From: Nannobrachium achirus | Lineage: Eukaryota > Chordata > Actinopteri > Myctophiformes > Myctophidae | DNA: 64,000 nt | Assembly: GCA_963921795.1 (NCBI GenBank) | Contig: OY997642.1 | Location: 45,564,385-45,628,384, forward strand | Reading direction: 5' to 3' | In this document: positions 34,507 to 51,834 of the stretch, in pieces | How positions within the stretch are numbered: the stretch's first letter is position 1 | How the letters are laid out: each line of letters begins with the position of its first letter | Notes under the pieces: model-generated | The model's database searches: none | What the model was told of the DNA's origin: nothing | The model's input: only the letters and a program-made list of their open reading frames with translations | Translations under genes and position numbers: made by a program

Positions 34507-35999
34507 TTGATTTATATATGGTTGTGCATTGTGTCATGCACCGAAGATTATTGATCTATAAGCTCACAACGTGTGTAGATCAGCTATATTTGATGTGCCA
34601 CACTGGCACGCAAAATTCGGAGGCGGAGGTCTGTTTGTAGTGGAATGTTAATCCGCACTTGACCATATAGGGCTGGCCGCTATTCGGTTTTATTTGCGAA
34701 TGAAACTTCAAAGCTTAATTGTATTCATTTATTTGTACAGCTCGCTTCTCCACTTCTCCAATAGTAAATGTAGCTGTCGTTAGCAAAACATGAGTTACAA
34801 AAGGATGAATTAATACTTGATTTTAATGAGTATTATGACATCACATACACATTAGTAGGGTTGGGCTGGTTACAGTATATTTTTCATTAGCATGCGATTG
34901 ACACATGCAAAAATCTGTCATAATCACCATTTGTTTATGTTTTTCTCAGTGAGTAGCACTACAAGAGCAGCCCATTCTATTCTAAACCAAACGGATAGTG
35001 ATTCATTTTCGTGTAGCCTACACAGCTACCCCTGTAAACCTCCCTACTCCAAGCTACCGTGTACAGGGCAAATGGCTCTGTTCTGTCCTCGTGCTGGTTT
35101 TCCGTTGTTTTTGCCATGCAGGTCAGAATGGGGCACTGTGAGTTATTAACCTCCTCACTCAAATTGTAAGTAGTAGCATTATCTGCATGTAAACCAGCCT
35201 CAGTGACCTTCCTGTGTGCTCTAAATGTAATAGGGCATTTCACTGGGCCCTCTCTGTGCAACAGGGCTTAAGCAGTGGGAAAATGTCACTTTTCCCCATG
35301 AGCTGACATAATAATAAGACACGTTAAGATGCAGCTAACTTCACTTGAAGAACTTAAGACATGTTTTATAGTTTGTTATAAGTTGGGGTCAGACACCACA
35401 CAAGATCTGATATTTTCCATTTTTGAAAATCTTTGAACATTTTGGAATCCATCCTTTTTTTTCTCCTATGTGCCTAACTGCACAAGTACTGCAGTCTACA
35501 ATTTGATAATGGTTTTAGCAAAAGAGAAACAAGGTAAAAGAACAAGACCCCTTTAATTCCCTATCTCATTGCAGGCTGCTTTTGAATTGATTAACCAAAT
35601 GAAAATGGAAAACAGTAGTTAACCTAATTGAGCTCATCACTTATTCTTAATCTTTAATAGCCTACATGATAGGTCTATATCTCTTTTAGAGAACATTACT
35701 TTCACAATAAATGTCTACGAGGTTGAAGAGGCTATGGTTATTTGCTCTGTGCAAAATAGAGAGGAAACAGTGATATAATTAAGCCCAAATACAAAATTAA
35801 CAGCTGCTAACATTAGGTTTCATATAAACACAATGTGTCTTCCTTTCCATCAGTACTCCTCCAGTAAGCTACCAATTCACTATACATCGAATGATTGCTC
35901 AGTAAAACGGATTGTTCTGTAGCTTTCCTGCTACGTGTAGTAGCAGCAGTCTACTGCAGCAGGTTCAAAATGGTTGCCGTGAGACAAGTGCAGGATTGC
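34507..35999. other. Unique AT-rich non-coding DNA
   Basis: No gene or array. A hairpin-motif copy lies at 34549-34592; nothing else was seen. Confidence 0.5.
34549..34592. repeat. Dispersed foldback hairpin, compact copy
   Basis: TTGATCTATAAGCTCACAAC and GTGTGTAGATCAGCTATATT give both arms, but the inner GCTTGT part of the right arm is deleted. Confidence 0.7.
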
Positions 36000-36007
36000 A
36001 TTGAGAC

Positions 36008-36436
36008 TAGGGATGTCAAAAAAGGACCTTTATCAAAATCGTTATCAAAAAGTTTTTCTTTCTTCTGTTTTTCGTTTTTTTACTGGATTGCAATGCACAT
36101 TTACATAATGTACAACATGGCTCTTCAGGTAATTGGTAGCCTAACTGCTACTCTTCATCTTTCTTTTTAGTGTGTCAGTGTACTGTTCACCTAATCTCTC
36201 AAGAACAGATTCTGTGATGCTTACAATACAGAGGGCGCTGTTTTCCCCTTTTCTTTGATGATGGCTACCAAACAATCAAGCCTGAATCAATCACATCATT
36301 AATACTATTATTAGCCTATATTTTGGTTGAAACTAACTAACTAAGCCATAAAATAGCAAAACAAAAAAAATCTAAAATAAAAAACGGGAATATATATATA
36401 TATATATTATTTTTCGATTAATCGTTGACATCTCTA
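36008..36436. mobile_element. hAT-type MITE, TAGGGATGTCAA ends
   Basis: The ends are TAGGGATGTCAA and, inverted, TAGAGATGTCAACGATTAAT. The flanking octamers ATTGAGAC (36000-36007) and CTTGAGAC (36437-36444) match at 7 of 8, a hAT-type duplication. The 429-bp body is non-coding, with (TA)n at 36390-36407. Confidence 0.85.
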
Positions 36437-36444
36437 CTTGAGAC

Positions 36445-39400
36445 TTTGTGACTGACAACCATACATTATTATTTCAATATACAACCATTCATCAAGTTTT
36501 ATTTTATTAAATTTACTTTAGTACTTTGTGCACAATCATTCCCCAATACAGAAGCAAATGATCAGTGTTGTGACTGAACGCATTCAATGAGCGATCTTTC
36601 ATGTTTTGTCAAACGCATTCCCGTTCATTCTGATGTCCGTTAACGGCGCTCGTCGGCTCATTAGCGCGGGCGACCGTCGTCTCGTCTTTCTTTCAAATTG
36701 AAGTGCTGCGTGTGCATCGCCACCTCGTTACGTCTCCCAAGTAACAATCTCTCGAGACAGAGTCAATGATGGCTATGCAAAGGAAGAGAGACAGACCGAG
36801 TGGGCGTCGCCCATCCTTTGATGATGGGTTCCCAGATTGCCCAAGTAAAGCCTCATACGTCGTCGTATGTTGCATGCCGAAAATAGCTGATCTGCAAGCT
36901 CACAACGCGGCACATCCACGAGACATTGTGAGCTTGTAGATTAGCTATTTTAACCATGCGGAAACATGCAGGATGTGTGACGGTTAGAAACCTCTGCCTT
37001 CACAATAAGTGTGCAGGAAGAGTGGGCACCTCAATGTTAAATTGGATGAAATAATTGCTGTGTGTGAGGTTCTATATGGGTTGTGTCAATCATTTTGACA
37101 AATAATAGCTCGCAGCAACATATACAAAAGAAAAGAAGACAAAAAATAACTACGTTAGTTCATGTTGGGGAACCATGAACTTTTGTCCAAAATGTGGAAT
37201 TATGAACTATGAAATGAACTACAGTAGTTCATTTTAGAAGTTGTAGAATTTGAACAAGTTCATGTAGAGAGTGAACTTTCCCAACACTGCATGATATACT
37301 ATATTATTACATTTGCTCACTATATGCCCTATGCCTATGACATTGACTCTTAATGGGATGACCAACCTTTATTTCAACAACAATAAAGACCAAACTTTAT
37401 TGTTTTTTATTGTTTATTGTTTATTGTTTATAGAATGATGTTACCCTAAAGCCTCATTTAGACTTTTGCTCACTGAAAATAATGTGCTGCGTTGCAATTG
37501 TTTAGTTGAAAAGCGGTTATCTGGGTGAGCAATAACGTATAAATTAGGCTTAAAAAACTGGTGTGAACGATCATGGACCACCAAGTGGGTCCTGCAAAGA
37601 GCTAATGCATGCCACGTAATGGGGCAATTGAGGTTTCCCCGCTCCCCAGACAGAGACACAAATCCTCGAGGCCTATCTCTTCCGTTTGCACCCCTGCATC
37701 AATAATACAGACTGACACACACAAGATACTCTCAAGGAGAGCCAGTCACTTTGCTTCGCCAGAGTGCTTACCGTGGAATAAACAAATGAGAAGTGACAAT
37801 CCTTGTGATAGTCCATACATCCTCATGAATAAGATACATGCTCTCCTTCACTCTCCACACCGTAAGCACTGCTCATGTGCTATTCCGTCTGGTGTTGTTT
37901 TCTTCAACAGATGACATTAACAACTTAAATAATATTGTTGGGAGTATCAGTCCCAAAAGATACACAACTAGTTTGGCACCATGAGCCTGAGGGATCATTT
38001 AAAAATGCTATGTGATGTGTGACAGATCATAATTGAGTGATATAAATAGACCTGATGTGTTGATCATTCGAGAACTAGTGTTCTAAGAGCTTGTGAAACA
38101 TCGTTCATGAGTTTCATACAGATCTGTGAGAGCGCAAAAAAGCAGCGGTGTATATATGGCTCCCACTGGGACCTCCGAACAGGGGCAAGGGAGAAGGAAA
38201 AATGGTGTATTACTTACTGCACATAAGAAATGTTTTACAAAGAATAAATAAATAAAACACCTGTTGTACTGCACTGTATGATGTAGAAGATTTAACATTC
38301 TTACAAAGACCTATAAGATAGCAGGAACAAAACAAAGACATTCTGTGATGATGATAATAGAAACAACCCGAGTCCCCATTTTTAAATTCTAAAATTGTAA
38401 ACAGAAAAGTAGATACAGTACATCAGATATCAGATACCCAACCATGCCCACTTGATATAGCCTGAACTCACATGTACCCCTGCTGGACTGAGGTAGAATC
38501 ACCTCACACAGCCTTCTCTGCTGTGTCTCCCTACTGTATCTCCTTCACACTAATTGTATACCTTCTGATAGGAGATCAGAAGAGTAATAGTTTTAGTTCT
38601 GATGTTTATGTAAATGATACTCAAGTATTACAAGTATTTGAATATTTTGAATCTGCATTTAACTCCTTTTTGACCTAAATCAATGTATGTCATTTTAAAA
38701 GCTCTGACCATCTATTTGCTGCACAGGGTGCACATGCTGGGTTTATGGTTTTAGTGACTTTTGAATGGGTTTAATGCAACACCACTTAAATGACATTGTA
38801 AAACTAAAACCAAACCTTGCAGTAGCAAAAGAAAAGGAAACAAAATTATGTCAGACTCAGTAGGTTTCTGCAGCTTTTCTCTAGTCTACAGCCTCTAATT
38901 AGTTGAGACATTTTACTTGGTGGCTGGTTATTTCAGCCATGGGGGGCTGCTGATATGGTAGGTTGCACTGGACTCGCTCACAGGACAAAGATGCCATATA
39001 AAAGGCTGATTCAGGAATCTCTATCCCGTTGCTCTCCTCAAATTATGTAAAACAAGGCCAAATAACCAAGAACAAAGAAGACAATCTGTAACACAAGGTC
39101 ATGCTGGCTGTATGATTCCTGTTAGAGTCAGCACTGGCTGACATGGGAAAAATATTCTTAGCGAAAAGCCAAGGTGGTTTGGTAAATGGACATAACTACA
39201 TCAAAGTGGGAAAGGCAATTTGCAGACACCAGCGATGATCGTTTTAACACTTCGCACAGGTTTACTATACACATAATAGTAATTACTTTGCAGCCAGGGC
39301 CTTGATAGGGATGTTCATTAGCCTATTGCAGAGACAAACACAGTTGATGGATTAAACAACGAAATATAACGAGATGTTCAAACGTACATCCGTCCCAGTT

Positions 39401-40574
39401 GTGGAGGAAGATCAAAGTGTGGCTTGAGGGCCTGGTGAATCCAGGGAGGAGGATTGCAGCAGCAGAGCTCCAAAAGAACAAGTGCTGGACAAGGAGATAT
39501 GACATCAGAGGTTGGCACAGCATTCCCCCAGGCTTATTCTCTCAAAACTGTCAGCCTGCCTTCCAACCATGGACGGGCAAAGACAGAGGGCGCAACATTC
39601 CTCTTAGAAATCCCTTATTCTGGAAGTGAGCCTACAGTAAGTGTCATTTGGTGCCATGCCACCTTAGAGGAGGTGTTTTGATGAAAAGAGAAAATAGAAA
39701 GAAATTGAATCTGGGATATTCTTTTTTAAGATGCCACCCTCGGCATGTCTTCTTCCAACGGTGAAAACCATGAAGCATGCCAGAGAAGAGGCATAAAAAG
39801 GTTCCAGGAAGCAATTAGTACCAGTGGGCCTGGGTTGCTTCTGAGCGGGCGGAACAAGACACCATCACTGCCAGGGTTCAAGTTTTGATTCCACACATAC
39901 AAAAAAAGAAACATTTACTGAATTATCCTGGTACTGCATGGCACCTCAGATAAACAATGTCCTCCAAATGGCATGCGATTCAGTTAAGGAAGTAGCTGAA
40001 GGTTCTGAATGCAGAGCTGGAGGGACCAAACGTCAAATACGGTCCTTCAAAACATGGATGATGTGTGCCTACCACTCAACCTGCTGTTGAAACACTTTCC
40101 TCAATGATATACATATTTTCTGGCTGATGGATGGGCTGTCTGACTGTACTGATGCACACGCCATAAAGAGACATATGTGCTGACAAAGCGTTTGGCTGCA
40201 TACATGCATAGCTTTCATTGGAAGCTTTCATACATACATACAAGACTGTTTCCCAGCATATTTCCGGCAGAGGCATGCATGGAGCAATAGCATGGCTGTG
40301 GGAATCTGTGGAGTTGTGCCTGATGGAATTCCAGCAACTCCTACAAGCAGCGTATTACCCCAGCTATGTCTGACACTTTGAAATTCAGCAGTATGCAAGA
40401 ATCTTTTGCATTTATACTTTCTTAGAAAGTACAAATGCAAGAGTATAAACCCCTTACTTACTTCATTTACTTACATTAATTTTTCTTCCCGGTGGTCAGT
40501 GTCTGTTCAATCTTTTTTCCTTTTTTTAATTATATCAACCCAGCCCGGGATACCTATTACAACTTAGGTATTTA
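36445..40574. other. Mostly unique non-coding DNA
   Basis: About 4.1 kb with no supported gene. It contains one full foldback hairpin (36876-36955) and TTTATTG triplications at 37398-37431. Frames up to about 100 codons show no domain or splice context that I would defend. Confidence 0.5.
36876..36955. repeat. Dispersed foldback hairpin, best-preserved copy
   Basis: The left arm AAAATAGCTGATCTGCAAGC plus TCACAACG and right arm CATTGTGAGCTTGTAGATTA plus GCTATTTT enclose a loop GCGGCACATCCACGAGA. The stem is about 28 bp with three or four mismatches. Outside the stem, ATGC appears on both sides. Confidence 0.92.
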
Positions 40575-40800
40575 CAGTAACAGACACTCTTTATCCAGGG
40601 CGACTTACAGTAAGAAAGGTAAACACATACATTAAATGTATAGAGACACTGTATTGCCTCAGTAATCTAGGATCATAGGTAAACCAAGAACCTAGCATCG
40701 GTCTAAACTGTATAATATAAAAAGAAATTTAAGAATCTGTCCTGGTTCAGAATACAACAGGACAAACATAATATCTTAGGTGTACATGAGCAAAAGCACT
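40575..40800. repeat. Teleost interspersed repeat, TTTATCCAGGGCGACTTACA
   Basis: ACAGACACTCTTTATCCAGG plus GCGACTTACAGTAAG is a variant of a phrase (TTTATCCAAAGCGACTTACA) that I remember as very common in fish genomes. AACCTAGCATCGGTCTAAAC also occurs near 6230. The family name is not known to me. Confidence 0.6.
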
Positions 40801-42194
<1,394 letters not shown>

Positions 42195-43228
42195 GGAGGA
42201 TGGGGTGGCAGACAATGTGTTGTACGGGCACTCTCATCTCACGCTGAAGGCTGTTAGTCTGAAGGTTTATATTCTGCTACAAAAGGTTGGCTGTGCATGA
42301 TGCTATTATTCATACAGACCTCAGATATCGCCCAAAGGCTCTATACCGTGCGGCGTGCGCAGAAATCAAAACAACGGGCAAATCCTAGCCAAGGAATTAG
42401 GACCTTGAAAAATCCCACAAATCTCAGCAGCACAACTTTGAGGATGTTAAAAAATGTAATGGACCCGACCCGTGGGTCCATACTCTCACACTCTCTGAAT
42501 TAAATTAAAACTGATGCGTTTACTGTGTAACTATTAGTCTGCCCCAAAGACAGATGCCCTGTGAGCTGCTTTATATTCTTCTTTTCTATTTTTCTTTCCC
42601 TGCACGCAGCAGCAAAAATAAAAAATCATTGTGGTGGGTTTTTTATGTACATTTTTCAGCAGCAGTTGTGCAGAACTGGAATGTAACAAGAAAAAAGGGC
42701 TCCACAAGTGGAAATTGCACTTGCCAGCTTAACAACGCAAGGCACTTTTCACCTTGAGTGAAATAAAAAGCTGATTTAAATACAAGCCTATCCGGCCAAT
42801 TTTGTCCAAGTGGTTTAAGGAGGGATACAAAATAAAACGTGTGCGTGGGGGTGTGTATGTACGTTTATTACACAAGTTGTTTATGTTAGTTTTTCTAAAT
42901 ATATTAATGCCTTATTTGTTACCAAACAATAGGTTGGGACCCATATACCGGTATATATATATTTTTTTTCTATAGCCTAAAAAGTAATGGTTTTGGCAGC
43001 AATGAAATGCCAACTATGTTAGAAAAGCTTGGTAACTTTATGTCCAGTTACTTGATGGGCCATTTAATTTGAATGAACACATCCAGTAAATCTGTGGGAT
43101 AATGGAGATGCTTGTGTTTCAGTGATGAGTTTGTCTGGAAAGCAGAAGGAGGAAATAGGATACTGGCACATGGCTGGCTGAACGTCACACACTGAGGAAG
43201 TGGCTGTTGCATGTCGTTGCTATCAGGT
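42195..43228. other. Non-coding DNA
   Basis: No gene. A short imperfect (TA)n near 42943-42962 follows a TACCGGTA palindrome. Confidence 0.5.
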
Positions 43229-43700
43229 GTTTTTCCAAAACCATTACTTTTCAGGAAATTAAATCGAACCTGTGTTTCAATGGATCCAATGTAGTTATTA
43301 TTTAGTCACAAGCTCTTGTTCATATTTGTCATTGGTTAAATCTATCTACCAGCAAGACGCCTAAGGGCGAAAAGCGACCTTGTATCTGTCTTGGCCATAT
43401 ATGGATTCTGTTAGTGTGGTTCTCCTAACAGGGCATCATCTGGGATACAATCCCTTTTATGTCCATATATGGAGATCCATAACAGAATCCCTTTTATGCC
43501 CATATATGGAGATCCCTGCTCTGAGTATCTGACATCACAGTGATGTCACCTGTGTCCGTCTTTCACACAAATATCTTAAGAAGCGACTGTCCGATCGACT
43601 TCAATCTTGTCGTGTGTAACGCCAAATATGTTATCTACTGTATGTCTGTCTGTCCTTCTATGCCCATATAAAGTACAGAAGTCATGACATCAAACTCATG
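43229..43700 (-). repeat. Inverted fragment of repeat family B
   Basis: AAACCATTACTTTTCAGGAA and TCAATGGATCCAATGTAGTT are the reverse of phrases at 18404-18470 and 21880-21930. At 43451-43514 the phrase CCCTTTTATG(T/C)CCATATATGG occurs twice as a local direct repeat. Confidence 0.55.
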
Positions 43701-44750
43701 CCACCCAATGTTTTGTGAATCTGAAAGAGTAAAAAAGCAGCACTTCACCGGGGCAAGCCAAAAATGTCTACATTAAGTCCCCCACTCCATCTTGGCCACT
43801 TGGCCCTTCAACACACACAAAAGAAAAGACATTACAAGAGTTCTGCTGATATTGCACCTTTGAATAGACCATACATATTTTCACAAAGCTAGAGTCAAGC
43901 ACCGAGAAGGAAATCGACCTAACCTCATTTCAATATAAATACTAACGGCTTCACAGAGTGGGAGAATATCTGCATGAAATACTTTAAATTGACAATTCAT
44001 ATCTGACATGACTTACACTAGTGCTGACGGTGGCTCCTCCACCTGAGGTAAGCATGCGGTTCTTGTGGTAATGCAGTAGGTGACACATAGCAGCAATTAG
44101 GTAGAACATCTGCAATATGGCTAATATGCCGTCACCATGGAAACACCTGTGTGATTGATGGCTTTGTTAGGAGAAGTAGTTATACACCATTAAACTTGTG
44201 TAATAGTGCATGGCAATCATCTCAATAACCATGCACAAAGCAATTACCAAGTCATTAAAAAAAGGAATAGGCTAATACAACATGCGTTCGCAATAGTCAA
44301 AGATTGACACGCCATAGACTAATCTAAAGTCTTTTCTTATGACAAATCAATCTTTTGTGTGTTCAGTATAATAAAAACGGACTTGATTAATACTTAGGAA
44401 ATGGGTGTACATGGAAATGTCTAGAAATATCTAGAGTCAAACCTCTGTGCATCTATTTCTTTCTTTTTTTCTTCTAAATGTACGCATAAGGCCCAAATAC
44501 ATGTCTTCTGTGGAGGACACTCCTTTATCCCATACAATTATGTAATATTTGAAGAGTGCAAGCTAGAAGTATTTGCTTGGGATAATGTATTCACTTTTGT
44601 CTTGATGTAATTTCACTGTGAGGTGGAACATAAGAGAGAGGGCTCGTACCAATGAATACACTGTCCTTCAGTGCATGAGATGAGAGAAAGGAGACAGAGC
44701 GAAACAGATGTGCTGTTGTTTTTGACGGAACGGCACGCGTGCACGGTTCT
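43701..44750. other. Unique non-coding DNA
   Basis: Nothing organised was seen. Confidence 0.5.
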
Positions 44751-44751
44751 C

Positions 44752-47771
<3,020 letters not shown>

Positions 47772-47960
47772 TGTTTTTTTAGCTTTTTGCCCTTGTTCTC
47801 CCCAATTTAGTCGTTATGCCAATTAATTCCTCCCCACACATTACTGTGTCTTTTCACTGCTGTTGTATCCTACTGACTCACCTGCCAGTGAGGAGCCCCC
47901 ACTGGGAAGACATGGAGAATTCGTCCTACTCCTATCTCTCAACACTCACTACCCCCGTAG
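47772..47960. repeat. Interspersed repeat fragment, CCCCAATTTAGTC
   Basis: TTCTCCCCAATTTAGTCGTT, AATTCCTCCCCACACATTAC and CCAGTGAGGAGCCCCCACTG form a pattern partly shared with 20440-20485. Probably a SINE-like or MITE fragment. Its ends were not found. Confidence 0.4.
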
Positions 47961-48654
47961 GAGTACCGGTATGTGTATGTATGTAGTGACAAATATCAAC
48001 CTCCCCGCCCGGCTTCCCTCCTCCGAACATGGGCCAATTGTTTTTTTGTTTTGTTTTCCAGCATGATAAAGGTCAGTCACTGCTATGGCTCTCTTTGATC
48101 TGCTGGCCTGGATGATTGCTCAGGTTAGTTTCAGGCGCTAGTCGATCGAAAGCATCCTCCGTCTCTAGGCATACTGGAACGATCCATGAGCTCACAAGAA
48201 GAGGAAGTACACACAGTCCTTGACCATGATATGCTGCTTGAAATGCAAACAAGCCTCTGGATAATGGGATAAGTCAGCAATGAATGTGCAAACGACCACA
48301 AGTAATTTTTTGCTTATCTTATAAATATTTTTTTGTTTGTTAAGCAGCCGTTTTGGAGGACTCCGGCCGGTTGTTTCCAGAGCTAGATATGAAGGTTACT
48401 AACTATTATGGGATTCCAGACTTATCTCACTTCAAAAGAGTGCAAAATATGCAGCATGTACTGATTTATATCCATATTAATCTACAGAATTAGCATTACT
48501 GACTTACTGGCACAAAACAACCTCGGAAACCTTCAGCGATGCAATGCCTGTTTTTATCAGCTCTGTTTTTATCAGCTCAGTCTGGCCCAGAGTTAAACCT
48601 AAGACAGAGTCCATAGGTCTCCAATAAGTGTTTTCAATTAAAAAAAGCCTAATC
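47961..48654. other. Non-coding DNA
   Basis: Nothing organised was seen except one TACCGGTA palindrome at 47964-47971. Confidence 0.5.
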
Positions 48655-48713
<59 letters not shown>

Positions 48714-48733
48714 ATGCGCGCGTGTGTGTGTGT
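48655..48733. repeat. (GT)n microsatellite
   Basis: About 36 GT units with a GCATGCGCGC interruption near the 3' end. Confidence 0.95.
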
Positions 48734-49373
48734 ATTTGTTTGATTCAGGTTATTCTGGCAGCGAATTAAATGCCCATACACCACATTGCTTTAAGATCAA
48801 AGTGCCTCAGCTTTGTGCACAAACTACAGAAACAGAGATAAGACCCATTGCAAATGCAAAGGGAGAAATATCTCTTATGGCCAGACCTTTCCAAATGTTT
48901 AGTTTGTGTTCATGTTCAGGAAACTCTCCAAGGAAAACACTTAGGTTCACTACAATGTCAGCAAAAGTGTGAATATGAGACAGAACATCATTTCTTGACA
49001 GCACAAGCAGATGGTGGAAAAGAAAACTACATTCGGTGACATCTGCAATAAACAATTTGTGGGAAATAGGACAGGAAGGATGCTAGAGAAGTAGGAGACA
49101 GGGATACTAGGGTCCTATTCTTAAATGACAAGTTCTGGTTGTGTTATTGTATGTTTTAAAAAAAATAAAATAATAATAACCTACTTACAAGTAATTTTTT
49201 TATTATTATTATTTTATTTTCCAGTTGGTTTGGCCCAGATTCCTAGCATGTAGGTTGCTTTCAACTTCAATCTCATTCGCTTTTCACACGTTGATGAATC
49301 TTAACATTTCCCAGTACTGCTTAAAATAACTGTGGTGGTGCAAGGGTACTGTCCACCACTGCAGAGGCTAAGG
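48734..49373. other. Non-coding DNA
   Basis: A TAATAA/TTATTA-rich inverted stretch lies at 49158-49220. No gene. Confidence 0.5.
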
Positions 49374-50106
49374 CAGTGATATTCAACTGGTGGCCCGTGG
49401 GCCAAATGCGGCCCTAGCGAAGCTTTCTTGTGGCCCCTGGAGAACATTCCATATTCCAATGTAAAAATAAATTGTGCTTCACCATTGTGCTAGGTAGCTT
49501 GGCAACATACAAGAGCTCAACAAATGAGTTCTGAGTGCAGTTCCTCCATCCATTTGAAACCATTACTGGATCTTGATTCTGGAGTGGATATTGTCCATTT
49601 GCCCCAAAGAAACAATTCATCTGGAGTATGTCCATCTTTCATCTTCTCCATCATCATTAACTTCAAACACATCTTGTGCTCTTATCGAGTGCTCAAAATA
49701 AAAGCAAAAACCTTTCATTCATACGAACATGTAAACACTTCACCTTGCCAGCCTGCCTCAAATACTCTTCCCGCAAAGATGCTTCCATGCCAATGACCCA
49801 TGTAGAACATACTAAAATACTGTATCTACTTCCTCTTTTCTTAATATCAAAATCTAAGCCTGTGCTCAGGACTGGCACAGAAAACATCAAAATGCATGAA
49901 GTGAAGCAGGCCCTAGGTTACCATAGCCTAATGGACATACTGTACATGTCCATTGTTGTGTCTTATAGGACATATAGCGAACAACAAACGGTCAAGTGGT
50001 TATCCTTGAACATTTGTGTTAATTTCTATTGTCACAGCCTTGTGGCCCCCGACTTCAATTGATTTTACAATTGTGGACCCCTGCCTGATCTAGTTGAATA
50101 CCCCTG
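49374..50106. mobile_element. hAT-type element, CAG-TATTCAACT ends
   Basis: The ends are CAGTGATATTCAACTGGTGG and, inverted, CAGGGGTATTCAACTAGATC. The flanking octamers GGCTAAGG (49366-49373) and GTCTAAGG (50107-50114) match at 7 of 8. GGCCCGTGGGCCAAATGCGG near the left end is characteristic of a vertebrate hAT group. The 733-bp body shows no intact transposase; an internally deleted or decayed copy. Confidence 0.87.
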
Positions 50107-50215
50107 GTCTAAGGGGTTAAGTTCAAATCCAGCTTGGATAAGCATCTATATATTCTATATGGACACAATGGTCTGTGTTCGGGAGAGGGAAGCTGTTTGT
50201 TTTAGTTTGACACAA

Positions 50216-50216
<1 letters not shown>

Positions 50217-50305
<89 letters not shown>
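50217..50305. repeat. (CA)n microsatellite
   Basis: About 43 CA units with almost no interruption. Confidence 0.97.
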
Positions 50306-50307
<2 letters not shown>

Positions 50308-50678
50308 ACACATATACACACTTACTTTTAGGTTAGGGTAGCTCCTAGGTGAATAATCTATGTTATTTAACGAGCCGGTAGGAGTAACCCGTAACAAGGA
50401 TTTGTGTGAATAGTCTATAAAACAGTGCAGCCCCTACTAAAGGTTTCCTAGGAGTACATGTTGCCTCCAATTACTGCCATGCCTTAACCTGTTGTTTTTA
50501 ACAAGGACAAATATGTGTCAAATAAGTATTACACTGTGATATGCGGCCCTGTCATACCGATTTGCACAGTTCTGGTCAGCAGCCTGGCATTGAGGATCCA
50601 TTTCCCAACCTTCAAGGTGAGAGTAAAGGGTGATTTATACTTACCGGTAGTTGAGTGCCAGTGTCACACATCGTGACA

Positions 50679-50749
50679 TAATAGCTGATCTACAAACTCA
50701 CTGCCCGCTGCAGCATGACGCATTGTGAGCCTATAGATCTGCTATTTTC
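50679..50749. repeat. Dispersed foldback hairpin, full copy
   Basis: The left arm AATAGCTGATCTACAAACTC and right arm CATTGTGAGCCTATAGATCT plus GCTATTTT flank the loop CCCGCTGCAGCATGACG. Confidence 0.88.
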
Positions 50750-50830
50750 TGTGCATGACACCGTATGCAACAAACATCAGGCATAATGCTGGACGTAGCC
50801 AAAAGCAACTCTGTATTCAGAATTCAGATC

Positions 50831-51047
50831 AGTGGCCATGTGGTTAGAGCGTCCGCCCTGACACTGGGAGGTTGGGGTTCAATCCCCACCGGGTCATACC
50901 AAACACTGTAAAAAATGGGACCCAATGCCTGCCTGCACTGGCACTCAGCATCAAGGGTTGGATTGGGGGGTTAGATCAACACTACTGATTCCCAAGCACG
51001 GGGTCAAATGGTGAGAACAAATCTTGCGTACATATTTGACAAATAGT
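50831..51047 (+). mobile_element. tRNA-derived SINE
   Basis: The head has RNA polymerase III promoter boxes. The A box is TGTGGTTAGAGCGTCC (50840-50855) and the B box GGTTCAATCCC (50876-50886), followed by ACCGGGTCATACCA and a body with AAAAATGGGACCCAATGCCT and CACTCAGCATCAAGGGTTGG. This head-body pattern is that of teleost tRNA SINEs. It ends GGGTCAAATGGTGAGAACAA without an obvious A-tail. No 3' LINE partner is visible. Confidence 0.85.
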
Positions 51048-51834
51048 AGGACATTAACCTTTTTTATTAACTAGTTTACAGCAAGCTGTGCCTGATGTGA
51101 TCCCAGTCATTCAGAAAAAAGAATCCAGCTCATCTCACAGAAGAGACATGCTAAAAGCACTTTGTTGAAGGCAATAGAACCTAGTTGCTAAGCACATCCC
51201 TATCGAGCAGGAAGAGCGATCTTTGCCGCAGCGCTAGCGACCAGGGCGGCACTTGATGTCAGTGAGGGGTGTTGAACGGGAGGAGTGGGACAGAGGCACT
51301 AAATCCTGGGGGCCTCCTCACTGCCAGGAGTGTCAGTAATGTACAACAGCAGTGGCAACGACAGTTCTCAACGGGCTGGAAAATTAAAGCCCGGCCCAGG
51401 CCCAAATGAGTTGAAGCCTGAGCCTGATCATAATTACATTAATCAGCCTGAGCTCGGCCCTATCTGAAAACAAAAGTGGCGGCTTTGCGCATTGGCAAAT
51501 GCTCAGATAGCACTACGGGATGAGGATGAGAGAAATAGATAGGGATTCATGCGAGAGAGAGACTAACCAACTTGCTACAGGTAGTAGGTGAATATATTTT
51601 TGAGGTGCGTGGCCCTGTGTAGAGGATCCAAGAACACATGTGTGTGGTTGATTTTGGTCTGTCAACTGAAATGGGGTCCAAACCCCGGTTCAAGAATCTA
51701 ACTCAACAATATAATATTCATTCATTTAACTCCAGTGATTCATGTATTAATGTGTTTATTTTAATCATGAACAAACTTTCATAAGAACTGTAACCATGTT
51801 TCATGTTTCCAAAATATTTTATAACTAGAAGCAG
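51048..51834. other. Non-coding DNA
   Basis: A stretch at 51380-51470 (AAAATTAAAGCCCGGCCCAG and TGAGCTCGGCCC) looks like an old repeat fragment. No gene. Confidence 0.45.
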
